Shown here in pieces: positions 1 through 7,687 of a DNA stretch of 49,813 nt. The stretch is from an uncultured Candidatus Saccharibacteria bacterium (GTDB lineage Bacteria; Patescibacteriota; Saccharimonadia; Saccharimonadales; Saccharimonadaceae): the NCBI GenBank assembly GCA_947302355.1, contig CAMYUU010000005.1, forward strand, positions 1-49,813, read 5' to 3'. The position numbers and the translations under genes are program-made. Under the pieces are notes generated by a model. The model saw only the letters and a program-made list of their open reading frames with translations. It searched no databases and was not told the DNA's origin. The stretch's first letter is position 1; each line of letters begins with the position of its first letter.

Positions 1-265
1 ATCGTTAGGAATCTTGAGGAGATCTGTCTCTAGTACGAGAGGACCGAGATGGACGAATCTCTAGTGTACCGGTTGTGGTCACCTACTGCATCGCCGGGTA
101 GCTATGTTCGGAAGAGATAAGCGCTGAAAGCATATTAAGCGCGAAGCCCACTCCAAGATAAGGATTCCCTAGGAGACTCCTGATAGATGATCAGGTCGAT
201 AGGCGCAAGGTGGAAGTATGGCAACATATGGAGCCGAAGCGTACTAATAGGTCCATCGCCTTTTT
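1..265 (+). rRNA. 23S ribosomal RNA, 3' end (partial)
   Basis: The window opens inside a large-subunit rRNA. The universally conserved sarcin-ricin loop motif AGTACGAGAGGACC is present at about 31-44, followed by the conserved segment around GTGTACCGGTTGT and the terminal GTACTAATAGG region at 240-251. The 5' part lies outside the window. The exact 3' end is estimated from the usual distance after the GTACTAAT motif, so it is uncertain by about 10 nt. An apparent open frame across 187-471 is an artefact of the rRNA. Confidence 0.95.
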
Positions 266-374
266 ATGTCTTGGACTTAGCTAGCAACCGGTGTTTGAAC
301 ACCGTGACGTCTTTAATAATTTATCTACACCTTATGGACATCAATAGTAATAATAATGAGACGTTGTTATTACC

Positions 375-484
375 ATTTGGTGCCCATAGCGCTGGGGAAA
401 TACCTGTTCCCATTCCGAACACAGAAGTCAAGCCCAGTAGCGCCGATTATACTGCGAAAGTGGGAAACTAGGAAGGTGCCAAAT
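375..484 (+). rRNA. rrf: 5S ribosomal RNA
   Basis: Ends were set by the terminal helix: ATTTGGTGCC at 375-384 pairs with GGTGCCAAAT at 475-484, including two G-U pairs. Between them are the conserved loop elements CCGAACACAGAAGTCAAGC and GTAGCGCCGATTATACTG. It lies about 110 nt downstream of the 23S gene, the usual rRNA operon order, and is followed directly by an intrinsic terminator. Confidence 0.95.
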
Positions 485-487
485 TAT

Positions 488-519
488 AAAAAACCACTCG
501 GAGTCACGAGTGGTTTTTT
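488..519 (+). terminator. Intrinsic terminator of the rRNA operon
   Basis: An 8-bp perfect stem, ACCACTCG with CGAGTGGT, with a short loop, preceded by an A-run and followed by TTTTTT. It sits immediately after the 5S gene. Confidence 0.9.
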
Positions 520-527
520 CTTGCTAT

Positions 528-554
528 AAAATACCCCGCTGATGCGGGGTATTT
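528..554 (-). terminator. Intrinsic terminator downstream of ahcY
   Basis: A strong GC stem (TACCCCGC / GCGGGGTA) flanked by AAAA and TTTT on both sides. It lies just beyond the ahcY stop codon on the minus strand and could work in both directions, giving two back-to-back hairpins between the rRNA operon and ahcY. Confidence 0.85.
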
Positions 555-563
555 TAGGAGGGA

Positions 564-1808
564 CTAGTCGCTCATGCCAAGATATGCACGCTGATCATCG
601 GTGAGATGGTCGATGGTGACGCCCATGGTTCTGAGTTTCAAGCGTGCGACCATCTGATCGATAGAGTTTGGCACATTGTAGAGCTTAGCTTCGAGTTTGC
701 CTTGATGTTCGACAAGGTAAAGCAGGCTCAGAGCTTGCAAGGCAAAACTGGTGTCCATAATCTCGGCAGGATGACCGTTGCCGGCGGCAAGATTGACCAG
801 TCTGCCTTCAGCCAGGACATTAATGACCTTACCGGACTCTGTAAGCTTGTAGCCAACGATGTTATCGCGACGCGTATAGATGTCGGATGACATTTTGGCG
901 AGATCGTCAAGATTGATTTCTACGTCGAAGTGACCAGAGTTGCAGAGAATGGCGTTATGCTTCATCAGCGGAAAGTGTTTCTCGGTAATGACATCTTTGC
1001 AACCAGTGGCGGTAACGAAGAAATCTCCGATTCGAGCGGCGTCCGTCATCGGCATCACTTCGTATCCTTCCAGTTTAGCCTCAATTGCCTTGACTGGATC
1101 GATTTCCGTGATGATGATTCTGGCTCCCATGCCGTGCATGCGCTTTGCGATACCTCTGCCGCAATAGCCGTATCCTGCGACTACCACTGTTTTACTAGCG
1201 ATGACGTTGTTGGTGGTATTCATGATGGCATTGATGGTAGATTGCCCGGTCCCGTAGACGTTGTCGTAGAGATGTTTGCAATTAGCATCGTTGATGTTGA
1301 CCATGGGGAAGGGCAGTGAACTGAGCTTCTCGCAGGCCTTCAGGCGTGTAATGCCCGTAGTGGTTTCTTCGCAACCACCGATGATATGCCACCTTTCTTC
1401 TCTTGGCAAATTATAGATAATATTGAACAAGTCACCACCGTCGTCGATAATGAGGTCGGGCTTATAACTCAGTACGCTCAGCAAATGCTGATTATACTCT
1501 TCAGGGGAAGCACCGTGCACTGCGAATACCTCGACGCCCATGGTAGCCAGTCCGGCTGCAACATCGTCTTGCGTAGACAAAGGATTACATCCGGTGGCAT
1601 AAACTCGCGCACCCATTTCTTTCAGAAGAAGAGCAAGGCGGGCGGTTTTGGCTTCCATGTGGATAGACATACCTACGCTATACCCCTCAAGGGGCTTTGT
1701 GGGGCCAAATTGTCTCTCGATTTCTCTCAGGGCATCCATGTGGTCATTAGCCCACAGGATTTTTGTGATGCCGTGTTCGGCTAGGGAATAGTCTTTGATC
1801 GTTGACAT
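564..1808 (-). CDS. ahcY: S-adenosyl-L-homocysteine hydrolase
   Basis: A 414-residue cytosolic NAD-dependent enzyme that splits S-adenosylhomocysteine into adenosine and homocysteine, clearing the by-product of SAM-dependent methylation. Visible motifs in order are DDGGD at 122-126, EETTTG near 147-152, the substrate-pocket segment NDANCKHLYDN near 173-183, the Rossmann motif GYGYCG at 212-217, and NSGHFDVE further on. The length and the C-terminus match the shorter archaeal/thermophile-type family: the eukaryotic-type KPxxYRY tail is absent. The start is supported by an AGGAGGC ribosome site 8-14 nt upstream. It stands alone, between its own terminator and the nusA terminator. Base composition is somewhat richer in G+C than its neighbours, so transfer is possible but unproven. 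Confidence 0.95.
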   Translation of the reverse strand: MSTIKDYSLAEHGITKILWANDHMDALREIERQFGPTKPLEGYSVGMSIHMEAKTARLALLLKEMGARVYATGCNPLSTQDDVAAGLATMGVEVFAVHGASPEEYNQHLLSVLSYKPDLIIDDGGDLFNIIYNLPREERWHIIGGCEETTTGITRLKACEKLSSLPFPMVNINDANCKHLYDNVYGTGQSTINAIMNTTNNVIASKTVVVAGYGYCGRGIAKRMHGMGARIIITEIDPVKAIEAKLEGYEVMPMTDAARIGDFFVTATGCKDVITEKHFPLMKHNAILCNSGHFDVEINLDDLAKMSSDIYTRRDNIVGYKLTESGKVINVLAEGRLVNLAAGNGHPAEIMDTSFALQALSLLYLVEHQGKLEAKLYNVPNSIDQMVARLKLRTMGVTIDHLTDDQRAYLGMSD

Positions 1809-1876
1809 GAAACTTCGCCTCCTAATAAAGAGCTAAGAAATACCTTCATCCTATATTATAGTATAAAAACAGAGAT

Positions 1877-1912
1877 AAAAAAAGGTGTTGTAGAAATTAC
1901 AACACCTTTTTT
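1877..1912 (-). terminator. Intrinsic terminator of nusA
   Basis: A long near-perfect inverted repeat, GGTGTTGT / ACAACACC, extended by A-run and T-run arms. It is 8 nt past the nusA stop codon. The A/T arms make it potentially bidirectional. Confidence 0.9.
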
Positions 1913-1919
1913 GTTTTGA

Positions 1920-3029
1920 TTACTCTTCTGTGCTAGTTTCTTCGATAGCAGAGAGTAATGAGTCTTCGACGTTTTGCTTCTTTTTCTTTGGCGCTTTTTT
2001 AGTAAGAACAATGTCAATGTCATATCCGGTAAGTTTAGAGGCCAAGCGTACGTTTTGACCTTGTTTGCCGATGGCGATTGATTGCTGATCCTCGGAGACA
2101 TGCACCTTAGCTTTTTTGCCGTCGATTTCAACTTTCATGATTTCTGCTGGGCTAAGAGCTTCGCGAATGTATTCTGAGGCATTGTCGCTCCAGGTAACGA
2201 TGTCGATTTTTTCTTTTTCGCCAATTTCGTTCATGACAGCTTGCACTCTGATGCCGCGGCCACCTACGAAGGTGCCAACAGGATCAATTCCTGGTACGGT
2301 AGACATGACAGCAATCTTGGTGCGGCGGCCGGCTTCGCGAGCGATGCCGCGGATTTCTACGGTGCCGTTTTCAAGTTCTGGTACTTCTTGACGGAAAAGA
2401 TACTCAATGAATTCTGGGCAGCCTCTAGAGAGGATGAGTTGCGCTCCGCGTTCGTTGCGTTCAATATTTTTGATGTAGACTTTGATGCGGCTACTAACGC
2501 TGTAGTATTCGCCATCAATTTGTTCGGAGCGTGGCATGATGCCGCTAGCTCGGCCAAGATCAATGCGCACGAGTTTTGGTTCAACTTTAGATACAGTGCC
2601 GGTGACGATGGTGCCAACTTTGTCTTCGAAGGCGACCAGCACGGCGTCATTTTCAGCTTCACGAAGGCGTTGTACCACTACTTGCTTAGCGGTTTGAGCG
2701 GCTACGCGTCCAAAAGAGGTGACTTTGTGCTTTTCTTCGACGACATCACCTACTTTAGAGCCTTTTTTGGCTTCTTTTAGAGGTATCTCAGTGGATGGGT
2801 TATAAGCTATATCGTCTTCAATAACTTCGCGAGCAACAAAGACATCTGCTTCGCCGGTCTTAGTATTCAGGACTGCACGAACATTCATGTCACGGTCGCC
2901 ATTATCTTTACGCCAAGCGGCGGCGATGGCTTGCTCGATTACGCCTAGAACGGTTTCTTTTGGTAAACCTTTTTCTTCGGCGATAACATCAACCATAGTT
3001 GACATTTGCTTTAAATCTAAATTCTCCAT
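1920..3029 (-). CDS. nusA: Transcription termination/antitermination factor NusA
   Basis: A 369-residue RNA-polymerase-associated factor that modulates pausing, termination and antitermination. The N-terminal polymerase-binding domain occupies about residues 1-125, followed by an S1 domain (GTIVTGTVSKVEPKLVRIDL) and two KH domains. The first KH contains FVGGRGIRVQAVMNEIGEKE and the second IAIGKQGQNVRLASKL. It ends after a short Lys-rich and Glu-rich tail with no acidic repeat domains, typical of small bacterial NusA. An AAAGGAA site precedes the ATG. The usual nusA-infB linkage is absent; the gene is monocistronic here. Its leader carries a terminator-like hairpin (separate entry), suggesting autoregulation. 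Confidence 0.95.
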   Translation of the reverse strand: MENLDLKQMSTMVDVIAEEKGLPKETVLGVIEQAIAAAWRKDNGDRDMNVRAVLNTKTGEADVFVAREVIEDDIAYNPSTEIPLKEAKKGSKVGDVVEEKHKVTSFGRVAAQTAKQVVVQRLREAENDAVLVAFEDKVGTIVTGTVSKVEPKLVRIDLGRASGIMPRSEQIDGEYYSVSSRIKVYIKNIERNERGAQLILSRGCPEFIEYLFRQEVPELENGTVEIRGIAREAGRRTKIAVMSTVPGIDPVGTFVGGRGIRVQAVMNEIGEKEKIDIVTWSDNASEYIREALSPAEIMKVEIDGKKAKVHVSEDQQSIAIGKQGQNVRLASKLTGYDIDIVLTKKAPKKKKQNVEDSLLSAIEETSTEE

Positions 3030-3045
3030 TATATTCCTTTCCTTT

Positions 3046-3074
3046 AAAAAACCGCCTCTATTTCAAGAGTCGGT
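3046..3074 (-). promoter_or_regulatory. Terminator-like hairpin in the nusA leader (putative attenuator)
   Basis: Read on the minus strand, the nusA leader contains ACCGACTCT, a 6-nt loop, then AGAGGCGGT followed by a run of T, ending about 16 nt before the nusA start. The promoter -10 box (TATAAT, minus strand of 3092-3097, with an extended TG) lies upstream, so the hairpin is inside the transcribed leader and not the end of another gene. It has the shape of an intrinsic terminator between promoter and ribosome site. Confidence 0.6.
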
Positions 3075-3145
3075 CAAATCTGTATACATTTATTATAGCA
3101 CTCGCTGTGATTTTTTGCAATATTTATTTCTTACTAGCGGTTTTG

Positions 3146-3174
3146 TTGCGTTTTTTCTGAAATTTTGCTATAAT
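3146..3174 (+). promoter_or_regulatory. Promoter of rnj
   Basis: TTGCGT at 3146-3151 and TATAAT at 3169-3174 are separated by 17 nt, with an extended -10 TG dinucleotide. A leader of about 40 nt with an AAAAGGAAA ribosome site precedes the rnj start at 3222. This is an example of the leadered promoter class in this window. Confidence 0.75.
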
Positions 3175-3221
3175 AGAGGTACTGTTTAATTACTTTAAAT
3201 ACTTACAATAAAAAGGAAATT

Positions 3222-5390
3222 ATGAATTTAAAAGAAGAAGAACGTCGTGCGCGACTGTTAAAATCTAGAGCGGAGAGATTGCCGGATATAAAGAGGCAGT
3301 TTGAAGAAGCTCAGAATCGTAATTTTAACTCAAATTTTCAGCCTGGAGGCAAAGATGCTGAATTAGTGGGTAATGGTGGCTCTGCGGCAAAAAAGGGCTC
3401 CAAGGTGGCAAAAAAGGCCGCGTCAACCAAAACCGCAGCGAAAAAGGCTACCAAAACAGCTAAAGCTCAGGCCAAGGCTCAGGTTAAGACAGAGGCTGAT
3501 TCTCGTAAAGTGAATTTGTCTGTGAGCGTGAAGAAGGGTGACATGGTGCGTCATCAGAGAATGTTATCTCAAGATGTCAACGCGCAGGCGACTCAGCATA
3601 TTATCGGTTTGCCGGTAAATAAATCTAGATATAATGGCTATGATGGTGTACAGGTTACTAATGCGCAGTTAAAGAATGCGCGGCCTGATCCCGAATCGGT
3701 CAGAATTATTCCGATTGGCGGCTTAGGTGAGTTCGGTATCGGTAAAAATATGACGATTATTGAGTATAAGTCTGAAATGCTGGTAGTGGATATGGGCGTA
3801 CTATTCGCGGGTGAAGATTATCCGGGCGTTAACTATATGATTCCAGATATTAAGTATCTTGAAGATAATATAGATAAAGTCAAGGCAATTTGCTTTACGC
3901 ATGCTCATCTTGATCACATTGGGGCTTGTAGACATTTACTACCAAAGTTTTCGCCTTTGACGCCAATTTATGCGACTGATTTTACGATCGGCATGATTAA
4001 AAAGCAGATGTCAGAGCTGCAAGATGAACCGGACATGAATTATCAGGTAGTAGATCCGTTGAAGCATAATATTATTAAGATATCTGAGAATTTGTCGGTA
4101 GAATTTATCCATACTTTGCACTCAATTCCTGGTAACGCAGCGATTGTGGTGCGGACTCCTAATGGTGTGATTTATATGTCTGGCGACTGGCGTCATGAAG
4201 ACCATCCGATGGGGGTGCAGACGGACTACGAAAGAATCGATGAAATTGTGAAAAAAGAGGGCATTGATCTCATGATTAATGAGTCCACGAATATCGATTC
4301 TCCTGGTAAACACCCACATTCTGAGTATGATGTTGGTGAGAATCTGGGTAAGGTAATGGATCATTACGCTGGGGGGCGCGTGATTATTTCGTGCTTCTCG
4401 TCGCAGATTTCTAGGATTGAGTTAGTATTAAAAGAGGCAGCGGCTAGGGGGCGAAAAGTAGCGTTTAGCGGCTATTCGATGATAAATAACGTGGAAGTAG
4501 CACTTAGGGCTCGTGCGATAAAAGTACCTAAAGATACTATCGTGAAGATGGAAGACATCATTAAGCTGCCCGATGAAAAGGTATGTATTGTATGTACTGG
4601 GTCGCAGGGCGAGCTGAATGCGGTATTAAATCGCATGGTAACGGGTGCACATAAGTATATTAAGATTAAGTCTACTGATACGATTGTGTTTTCTTCTAAT
4701 CCTATCCCGGGTAATGAGCCTCATGTAGTAAATACTTTAGATGGTTTACTGAGGGAAGGCGCACAGGTGATTCAGAATGGCAAGACGCACTTAACCAATA
4801 TTGGGCCTTTGCACTTATCGGGGCATGCATATTATGAGGACCACGTGGAGTTTGTAACGAGGCTTCATCCGACTAACTACATGCCTTATCATGGCGAGTT
4901 TTATATGTTGCAACATAATGCTGAGATGGCAGAGAATGTAATTGGCATCCCGAGAGAGAGAATTTTGATTTGTGACGACGGTGATATTACTGAATTGACT
5001 AAAGATAAAAAGATTCGCAAGGCTGGAAGAGTGCAAGCCGGTAATAAACTATATGATGATGCTGATCAACCAGTGCACGAAGCGGTGGTAAAAGACCGGA
5101 TTCATATTTCGCGCGAGGGAATATTCGTGATTGTATTGACGCTTAGTAAAAAGACTGGGCGTTTAATGAAGACGCCAGATATTGTATCTAGGGCATTTAT
5201 CTACCTAGATAATAGCGAAGAATTGATTGGTAAGATCAGGCATTATTTGCGTCAAAAGACTGACAAATCTATTCCTACAGACCCTGAGATGAAGGTATTA
5301 AAAGAGGAAATCAAGGAAGATATTACGCATATTCTGTTTGACGCGACTGGACATACGCCAATTGTGATTCCGGTAATTAATAAGGTATAA
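3222..5390 (+). CDS. rnj: Ribonuclease J (metallo-beta-lactamase/beta-CASP) with a long basic N-terminal extension
   Basis: A 722-residue RNase J-type endo/5'-exonuclease for mRNA decay and rRNA maturation. The catalytic domain begins near residue 160 (RIIPIGGLGEFGIGKN) and has the metal-binding motif HAHLDH at 227-232 and later GDWRHE, followed by beta-CASP and C-terminal RNase J segments (SGHAYYEDH, PTNYMPYHGEFYML). Family members are normally about 550 residues. The extra 160 N-terminal residues are unlike the family: about 55-90 is a Lys/Ala-rich low-complexity stretch resembling histone H1-like tails, likely disordered and nucleic-acid binding. A good ribosome site (AAAAGGAAA) precedes the start. 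The downstream trxB-like promoter overlaps its stop codon. Confidence 0.95.
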   Translation: MNLKEEERRARLLKSRAERLPDIKRQFEEAQNRNFNSNFQPGGKDAELVGNGGSAAKKGSKVAKKAASTKTAAKKATKTAKAQAKAQVKTEADSRKVNLSVSVKKGDMVRHQRMLSQDVNAQATQHIIGLPVNKSRYNGYDGVQVTNAQLKNARPDPESVRIIPIGGLGEFGIGKNMTIIEYKSEMLVVDMGVLFAGEDYPGVNYMIPDIKYLEDNIDKVKAICFTHAHLDHIGACRHLLPKFSPLTPIYATDFTIGMIKKQMSELQDEPDMNYQVVDPLKHNIIKISENLSVEFIHTLHSIPGNAAIVVRTPNGVIYMSGDWRHEDHPMGVQTDYERIDEIVKKEGIDLMINESTNIDSPGKHPHSEYDVGENLGKVMDHYAGGRVIISCFSSQISRIELVLKEAAARGRKVAFSGYSMINNVEVALRARAIKVPKDTIVKMEDIIKLPDEKVCIVCTGSQGELNAVLNRMVTGAHKYIKIKSTDTIVFSSNPIPGNEPHVVNTLDGLLREGAQVIQNGKTHLTNIGPLHLSGHAYYEDHVEFVTRLHPTNYMPYHGEFYMLQHNAEMAENVIGIPRERILICDDGDITELTKDKKIRKAGRVQAGNKLYDDADQPVHEAVVKDRIHISREGIFVIVLTLSKKTGRLMKTPDIVSRAFIYLDNSEELIGKIRHYLRQKTDKSIPTDPEMKVLKEEIKEDITHILFDATGHTPIVIPVINKV

Positions 5391-5391
5391 T
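5386..5391 (+). promoter_or_regulatory. -10 box of the trxB-like gene, overlapping the rnj stop codon
   Basis: TATAAT lies across the TAA stop of rnj and ends 6 nt before the next ATG. No Shine-Dalgarno sequence is present between them, so the predicted transcript would begin at or next to the start codon. Confidence 0.65.
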
Positions 5392-5397
5392 AGTACT

Positions 5398-6210
5398 ATG
5401 TATGACGTAATAGTAATTGGCGCTGGGATGGCAGGGTTAACTGCGGCGATTTATGTATCGCGAGCTGGTAAAACTGTATTAGTATTAGAATCTGGCGTGG
5501 TTGGTGGACAAATCGTGAATGCGCCGAGCGTCGAGAATTGGCCAGGTGATTATAAAGTTTCTGGTAAGGAGTTGATGGATAAAATATCTCATCAGGCGAA
5601 GGAGCTTGGGGCGGAAATTAAATATGAAGAGGTGCTTTCAGTCCAGAAAATACAAAAGATTATAGATGGGGATATTAAGAATTCAGATGATAAGTCGGTT
5701 TTTGCGGTCAAGACTGATGAGGATGAATATTCATGTGGTGCGATAATTGTGGCAACGGGGACGGAGCCGCGAAAGTTAAGTGTATCTCAGGCAGCGGATG
5801 CTGGAGAAAGACCGATTTCTTATTGTGCTACTTGCGATGGTGCTCTATATAAAGATAAGCCGGTAGTTGTGGTTGGTAGTGGTAATACGGCAAAGCAGGA
5901 AATCGCCTACCTAGAGGGAATCTGTTCGAAGGTTTATCATATCCATCACGATGATCCGATTCCAGAGGACGCGGAAGCGATATTTGTAGCTATTGGTAGA
6001 GTGCCGAAGGCAGAATTCTTGAGTGGATTAGTGGAATTAGATTCTGATGGTTATATAGTTGCGGATGAATCGTGCACTACTTCTTGTTCAGGGATTTTTG
6101 CGGCTGGTGATTGTCGGACAAAATCAGTACGCCAGCTTGTGACGGCAGCTGGAGATGCGGCGGTGGCAGCTGAAGTAGCGTTGGATTATTTGGGTGAGAA
6201 TATTTACTAG
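5398..6210 (+). CDS. trxB: Thioredoxin reductase-like flavoprotein with a shortened NADPH domain
   Basis: A 270-residue FAD-dependent pyridine nucleotide-disulfide oxidoreductase. The FAD-binding GAGMAG motif is at 8-13, the redox-active CATC at 143-146, and the C-terminal FAD motif IFAAGDCR follows. A GSGNTA motif near 160 marks the start of the second dinucleotide-binding domain. The segment between it and VAIGRVP is only about 30 residues. Typical TrxB (about 310 residues) has about 40 more here, including the HRRxxxR motif that binds the NADPH 2'-phosphate; in its place stands HIHHDDPIPEDA. The reduced thioredoxin partner is not in the window. The electron donor may not be NADPH, but that is inference. 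Confidence 0.88.
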   Translation: MYDVIVIGAGMAGLTAAIYVSRAGKTVLVLESGVVGGQIVNAPSVENWPGDYKVSGKELMDKISHQAKELGAEIKYEEVLSVQKIQKIIDGDIKNSDDKSVFAVKTDEDEYSCGAIIVATGTEPRKLSVSQAADAGERPISYCATCDGALYKDKPVVVVGSGNTAKQEIAYLEGICSKVYHIHHDDPIPEDAEAIFVAIGRVPKAEFLSGLVELDSDGYIVADESCTTSCSGIFAAGDCRTKSVRQLVTAAGDAAVAAEVALDYLGENIY

Positions 6211-6239
6211 TACACTTCTTGGTGATATAATATTAGAGT

Positions 6240-6324
6240 GCTCGGATGGCGGAATAGGTATACGCGTTCGACTTAAAATCGAATGGAGAAATCCGTGCGG
6301 GTTCGATTCCCGCTCCGAGCACCA
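6240..6324 (+). tRNA. tRNA-Leu (anticodon UAA), CCA encoded
   Basis: Acceptor GCTCGGA at 6240-6246 pairs with TCCGAGC at 6314-6320, followed by A and an encoded CCA. The anticodon loop CTTAAAA within stem TTCGA/TCGAA gives anticodon TAA. It has a long variable arm, as expected for a class II tRNA, and the T-loop GGTTCGATTCC is intact. A TATAAT box at 6226-6231 lies 8 nt upstream. Confidence 0.97.
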
Positions 6325-6326
6325 AA

Positions 6327-6361
6327 GTATTAATATAAGTTACTTGTAACTTATATTAATA
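6327..6361 (+). terminator. Hairpin terminator after tRNA-Leu
   Basis: A perfect inverted repeat TATTAATATAAGTTAC / GTAACTTATATTAATA around a 2-nt centre, followed by AATTTT, just after the tRNA CCA. Confidence 0.65.
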
Positions 6362-6385
6362 ATTTTAGCGAGGTCAGGGAAGTAT

Positions 6386-6403
6386 TTCCCGCTCCGAGCA
6401 CCA
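6386..6403 (+). repeat. 18-nt copy of the tRNA-Leu 3' end
   Basis: TTCCCGCTCCGAGCACCA is identical to positions 6307-6324 of the tRNA-Leu gene, 79 nt downstream of it. It contains the 3' acceptor strand and CCA but no matching 5' half, so it is not a tRNA gene. It resembles an attachment-site footprint or a tRNA-derived mini-repeat. Confidence 0.85.
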
Positions 6404-6407
6404 GAGG

Positions 6408-6437
6408 ATAAAAAAGTCACTTGTGGCTTATTTTTAT
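6408..6437 (-). terminator. Intrinsic terminator downstream of the glycosidase-like gene
   Basis: An ATAAAAAAGTCAC / GTGGCTTATTTTTAT stem with a tiny loop lies just beyond the stop codon of the minus-strand gene at 6447. It has T-rich ends on both strands and may also stop read-through from tRNA-Leu. Confidence 0.7.
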
Positions 6438-6446
6438 ACTAAACTA

Positions 6447-7571
6447 TCAAAATGGTAATCCTACTCTTGGCCAGATGTTTGATTTGATGCCTTTTTTAGC
6501 ACTTCTAGCTATCGCTTCGCGTAGAGATTTTCGGGCTTTCTCAGTTGCAGATGGATCATCTCCACCTCCAAACTGTATCTCACCAACAATTAACCTTGCG
6601 CCGTGTTCATTGGCAATACGTAATAATTCATTTTCGTAATCATCATATTTCCAGCCAGGCACTTCTTCTCCTTCGCTGGTCCATGCTTCGTCAGGGTCGT
6701 TTCGATATGGATGAAAGTCAACTATATCTATTAAGCTATCGTCTCCTATTGCGTCTAAAACTCGTGATGTATATTTTGGTGCACAAAAAGATGTTCCGGC
6801 TGGACAAAACTGAAGTCCTTGATGTTTTTCTTTGAGCCTACTAACAACTTCTCTATAGAAAGAGCCATATTCTTCTGGCGATATTTTTTCGCTAATTATT
6901 ACATCGCTCAGGTTTTCTAAATTATCTGGATTGCTTCTCATCGATTGGTTGGTTTCGTTGCCGATTGAAATGATTAGTCCTTCTTGTTCGACCTGTTGCA
7001 CTAATTCGTCTATCATAGATACGTATTCTTCTATATTGGGCAAGGCCATTGTAGTTTGACCGTTTTCATCTTTATCAGCAAATGATGCAACTAAATTGAT
7101 TTCCGAGACTCCTTGCTGTTTCATGTATTTTATTTCGTCGATAAATACTGGATCTAATCTTATTTCGCCGTTTTTTGCCTTGGCGTTTATAAGGCTGAAG
7201 GGTGAGTATTCTGGAGCTGGACAGACTCGCGCATGTTTTAGTTGTCCATGGAAAGAATCGATAAATTGTTCAAATTCGGCTTTATGTTTGCTGATTTCTT
7301 GTTTTCTTTCTCCTAGAAATTCTCGTGAGTATTTACCACCATATTCTTCGAAAAGTTCTTCTACGCTTTTGTTGTTTCTGCCATCGACGACTTTTATTTC
7401 TCCAACACCATAGTTATCAGGGTCTTCCAAAACCAATGATCGCTCGAAGGCTTCTTGGTGTTCTTCGTAGGCCCTATTTGGATCAAAACCGTCGGCCATT
7501 TCGGCTAGGCATGTGGCAGGATTGTCGTTATTCAAATTGTTGGGACTATTGTTTACTATTTCTTCTGTCAT
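6447..7571 (-). CDS. Glycoside hydrolase-like TIM-barrel protein (clan GH-A type)
   Basis: A 374-residue protein. The start chosen is the ATG with an AAAGGA site 6 nt upstream, not a longer frame beginning at 7619. The C-terminal two-thirds looks like a clan GH-A barrel: a conserved Asn-Glu (IISIGNETN, Glu206) at the acid/base position, a strand with DIVDFHPYR, and IVGEIQFGG with Glu331 at the nucleophile position. The first 70 residues are acidic and low complexity. No signal peptide is visible, so it may act inside the cell or be exported by an unseen route. The substrate cannot be named. It diverges from the GT8 gene next door, a context of glycan metabolism. Confidence 0.7.
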   Translation of the reverse strand: MTEEIVNNSPNNLNNDNPATCLAEMADGFDPNRAYEEHQEAFERSLVLEDPDNYGVGEIKVVDGRNNKSVEELFEEYGGKYSREFLGERKQEISKHKAEFEQFIDSFHGQLKHARVCPAPEYSPFSLINAKAKNGEIRLDPVFIDEIKYMKQQGVSEINLVASFADKDENGQTTMALPNIEEYVSMIDELVQQVEQEGLIISIGNETNQSMRSNPDNLENLSDVIISEKISPEEYGSFYREVVSRLKEKHQGLQFCPAGTSFCAPKYTSRVLDAIGDDSLIDIVDFHPYRNDPDEAWTSEGEEVPGWKYDDYENELLRIANEHGARLIVGEIQFGGGDDPSATEKARKSLREAIARSAKKGIKSNIWPRVGLPF

Positions 7572-7687
7572 TTTGTCCTTTATGTAACATTTTTTATTGT
7601 AGCATGAAATGAGGATCATTATATGGATATAATGATAAAGACAAATAATATAAGGAGTTAAAAAGGAGGATTTGATATAATGGATTT

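Noticed and set aside
187-471. A 94-codon open frame over the rRNA operon
   Set aside because: It overlaps the 23S end and most of the 5S gene, both confirmed by conserved motifs and helix pairing.
930-1784. Plus-strand frames across ahcY
   Set aside because: They are antisense to a well-conserved enzyme and have no promoter or ribosome site of their own.
6240-6403. Integrated prophage or genomic island at tRNA-Leu
   Set aside because: Only 60 nt separate the tRNA from its 3'-end copy, with no integrase or phage genes nearby.
7572-7619. N-terminal extension of the glycosidase-like protein
   Set aside because: A good AAAGGA site precedes the internal ATG at 7571, and the extension lies in the promoter region.
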